Source: Paraburkholderia azotifigens (lineage in GTDB: Bacteria > Pseudomonadota > Gammaproteobacteria > Burkholderiales > Burkholderiaceae). From it: a stretch of 64,000 nt of DNA. A program made the position numbers and the translations under genes. The notes below the pieces were generated by a model. It was not told where the DNA came from. It was given only the letters and a program-made list of their open reading frames with translations, and did not search any database. Positions within the stretch are counted from its first letter, which is position 1. Each line of letters begins with the position of its first letter. The stretch spans positions 2,170,001-2,234,000 of the forward strand of contig NZ_VOQS01000005.1 of NCBI RefSeq assembly GCF_007995085.1, in the 5' to 3' direction. This document shows positions 62,663-64,000 of the stretch, piece by piece.

Positions 62663-64000
62663 TTGCGCGCCTCATTCGCTGGTCCATTCACAACCGGTTC
62701 CTCGTGCTGCTTGCGACGGTACTTGTCACCGCGTGGGGTGTGTACTCGGTGACGCACACGCCACTTGACGCACTGCCGGACCTGTCCGATACCCAGGTCA
62801 TCATCAAGGCGTCGTATCCGGGCAAAGCGCCACAGGTCATCGAGGATCAGGTGACCTATCCGCTCACGACCACGCTCCTGGGCGTCCCCGGGGCGAAGAC
62901 CATCCGTGCGTACTCATCGTTCGGCGATGCGTTTGTCTACGTGCTTTTCGATGACAAGACTGACCCGTACTGGGCCCGTTCGCGCGTGCTCGAATACCTG
63001 AACCAGGTACAGAGCCGTCTACCCCAAGGGGCGACGGTTTCACTTGGCCCGGACGCGACAGGTGTCGGCTGGGTCTACGAATACGCGCTCGTCGACAAAA
63101 CGGGGAAGCACGACCTCGGGCAGTTGCGCGCGCTCAACGACTGGTTCCTGAAATTCGAACTCAAGGCCGTTCCTGACGTCTCCGAAGTGGCGAGCATTGG
63201 CGGGATGGTGCGCCAGTACCAGGTGGTGCTGGACCCGGACAAGCTTCGTGCATATGGCATCACACAGACGATGGTCGCCGACGCGCTCGGCAAGGCCAAC
63301 CAGGAGTCCGGCGGCTCGGTCCTCGAACTCGCCGAGTCGGAATATGTGGTTCGCTCGTCAGGCTATCTGCACTCGCTGGATGATTTCCGCAATGTCGTTC
63401 TTCGGACCAATGATGCGGGAACGCCGGTGCTGCTCGGCGATGTTGCGCGCATCCAGATCGGGCCCGAACCGCGTCGGGGCATTGCCGAATTCAACGGTGT
63501 AGGTGAAGTGGCTGGCGGTGTTGTCGTGATGCGTTCCGGCAAGAATGCGCTGACGACCATCGAGGCGGTGAAGGCCAAACTCGCTGACCTGAAGCGTTCG
63601 TTGCCGGCCGGCGTCGAAGTCGTGACGACCTACGACCGCTCACAGCTCATCGAAAACGCGGTGGACAACCTGAAGGACAAGCTCGTCGAGGAGTTCATCG
63701 TCGTCGGGATTGTCTGCGCCGTGTTCCTGTTCCATCTGCGTAGCGCGTTCGTGGCCGTCCTGTCGCTGCCGCTCGGTGTGCTGGCAGCGTTCATCGTGAT
63801 GCGCTATCAAGGCGTCAATGCGAACATCATGTCGCTGGGCGGGATTGCGATAGCCATCGGCGCGATGATTGACGCAGCCATCGTGATGATTGAAAACGCC
63901 CACAAGCATCTGGAGGCGTTCGAGCACCAGCATCCAAACACGCAGATAACGGCCGCTCAACGCTGGGCGCTGATTGCGACATCTGCCGCCGAGGTCGGAC
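62659..64000 (+). CDS. cusA: RND metal efflux pump CusA, 5' part (runs off the window)
   Basis: About 447 residues of the heavy-metal RND pump are visible. [20 protein letters not shown] starts it, with [38 protein letters not shown] and [20 protein letters not shown] following. Asp405 in the last segment is the proton-relay residue of CusA, at the same number. The periplasmic Met residues that carry Cu(I) lie beyond the end. It exports Cu(I)/Ag(I) from the periplasm and cytoplasm with CusB and CusC. Confidence 0.92.
   Translation, partial: MIARLIRWSIHNRFLVLLATVLVTAWGVYSVTHTPLDALPDLSDTQVIIKASYPGKAPQVIEDQVTYPLTTTLLGVPGAKTIRAYSSFGDAFVYVLFDDKTDPYWARSRVLEYLNQVQSRLPQGATVSLGPDATGVGWVYEYALVDKTGKHDLGQLRALNDWFLKFELKAVPDVSEVASIGGMVRQYQVVLDPDKLRAYGITQTMVADALGKANQESGGSVLELAESEYVVRSSGYLHSLDDFRNVVLRTNDAGTPVLLGDVARIQIGPEPRRGIAEFNGVGEVAGGVVVMRSGKNALTTIEAVKAKLADLKRSLPAGVEVVTTYDRSQLIENAVDNLKDKLVEEFIVVGIVCAVFLFHLRSAFVAVLSLPLGVLAAFIVMRYQGVNANIMSLGGIAIAIGAMIDAAIVMIENAHKHLEAFEHQHPNTQITAAQRWALIATSAAEVG

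Overview
The window is high-GC DNA from a soil or plant-associated betaproteobacterium of the Burkholderiaceae, most likely Burkholderia sensu lato (Paraburkholderia/Caballeronia). This rests on gene content (linked cat/ben genes for benzoate, RbsABC-like sugar ABC genes, an IS21-family element, chr/dme/cus metal-resistance modules) and on the look of the proteins. No database search was possible. No rRNA, tRNA or CRISPR array was recognised.

Layout. 1-10.5 kb: a DUF2254 protein cut by the window edge, a small exported protein, a PLP-dependent ornithine/lysine/arginine decarboxylase followed by a PotE-type antiporter that continues into a periplasmic solute-binding domain, a small exported protein, a universal stress protein, a multi-TM protein and a winged-helix-like protein. 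Two FNR/ANR-type boxes with well-placed -10 elements suggest low-oxygen control of this block. 10.5-11.9 kb is gene debris (LysR and ferredoxin fragments). 11.9-18.3 kb: an SDR dehydrogenase divergent from a sugar-type ABC transporter, an Asp/Glu-racemase-family protein and a CRP-like regulator. The divergent intergenic region carries two identical, mirror-placed CRP-like sites. 19.6-29.6 kb: the benzoate/catechol island (BKACE enzyme, benE, catC, catB and catR on the minus strand; catA, benABCD and ridA on the plus strand), which takes benzoate to 3-oxoadipate enol-lactone.

30.5-33.7 kb: a carbonic-anhydrase-like gene split by a 2,591-bp IS21-family element with a 6-bp target duplication. 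33.9-37.2 kb: an HD-domain protein, a GlxA/AraC regulator and a DUF2182/DUF1326 pair. 37.5-45.4 kb: a mosaic of very small genes, phage-like genes (DUF5131, DUF1643, an excisionase-like protein), chimeric fragments and an orphan antitoxin. Three of the small minus-strand genes share a nearly identical translation-start segment. 46.2-50.3 kb: two large secreted proteins, a beta-propeller and a phospholipase-C/acid-phosphatase-family esterase.

50.4-64 kb is a metal-handling island: mntP behind a yybP-ykoY Mn riboswitch, a cupredoxin-like protein, a small exported protein with a YncE-like propeller and an MFS protein, chrB/chrA with tandem palindromic operators, a DmeR/DmeF Co/Ni system, a truncated metal P-type ATPase, and a cusCBA operon in which CusB carries a fused CusF domain. 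CusA runs off the window end.

Caution: at least five genes show single-base homopolymer indels, so some apparent pseudogenes could be sequencing errors.
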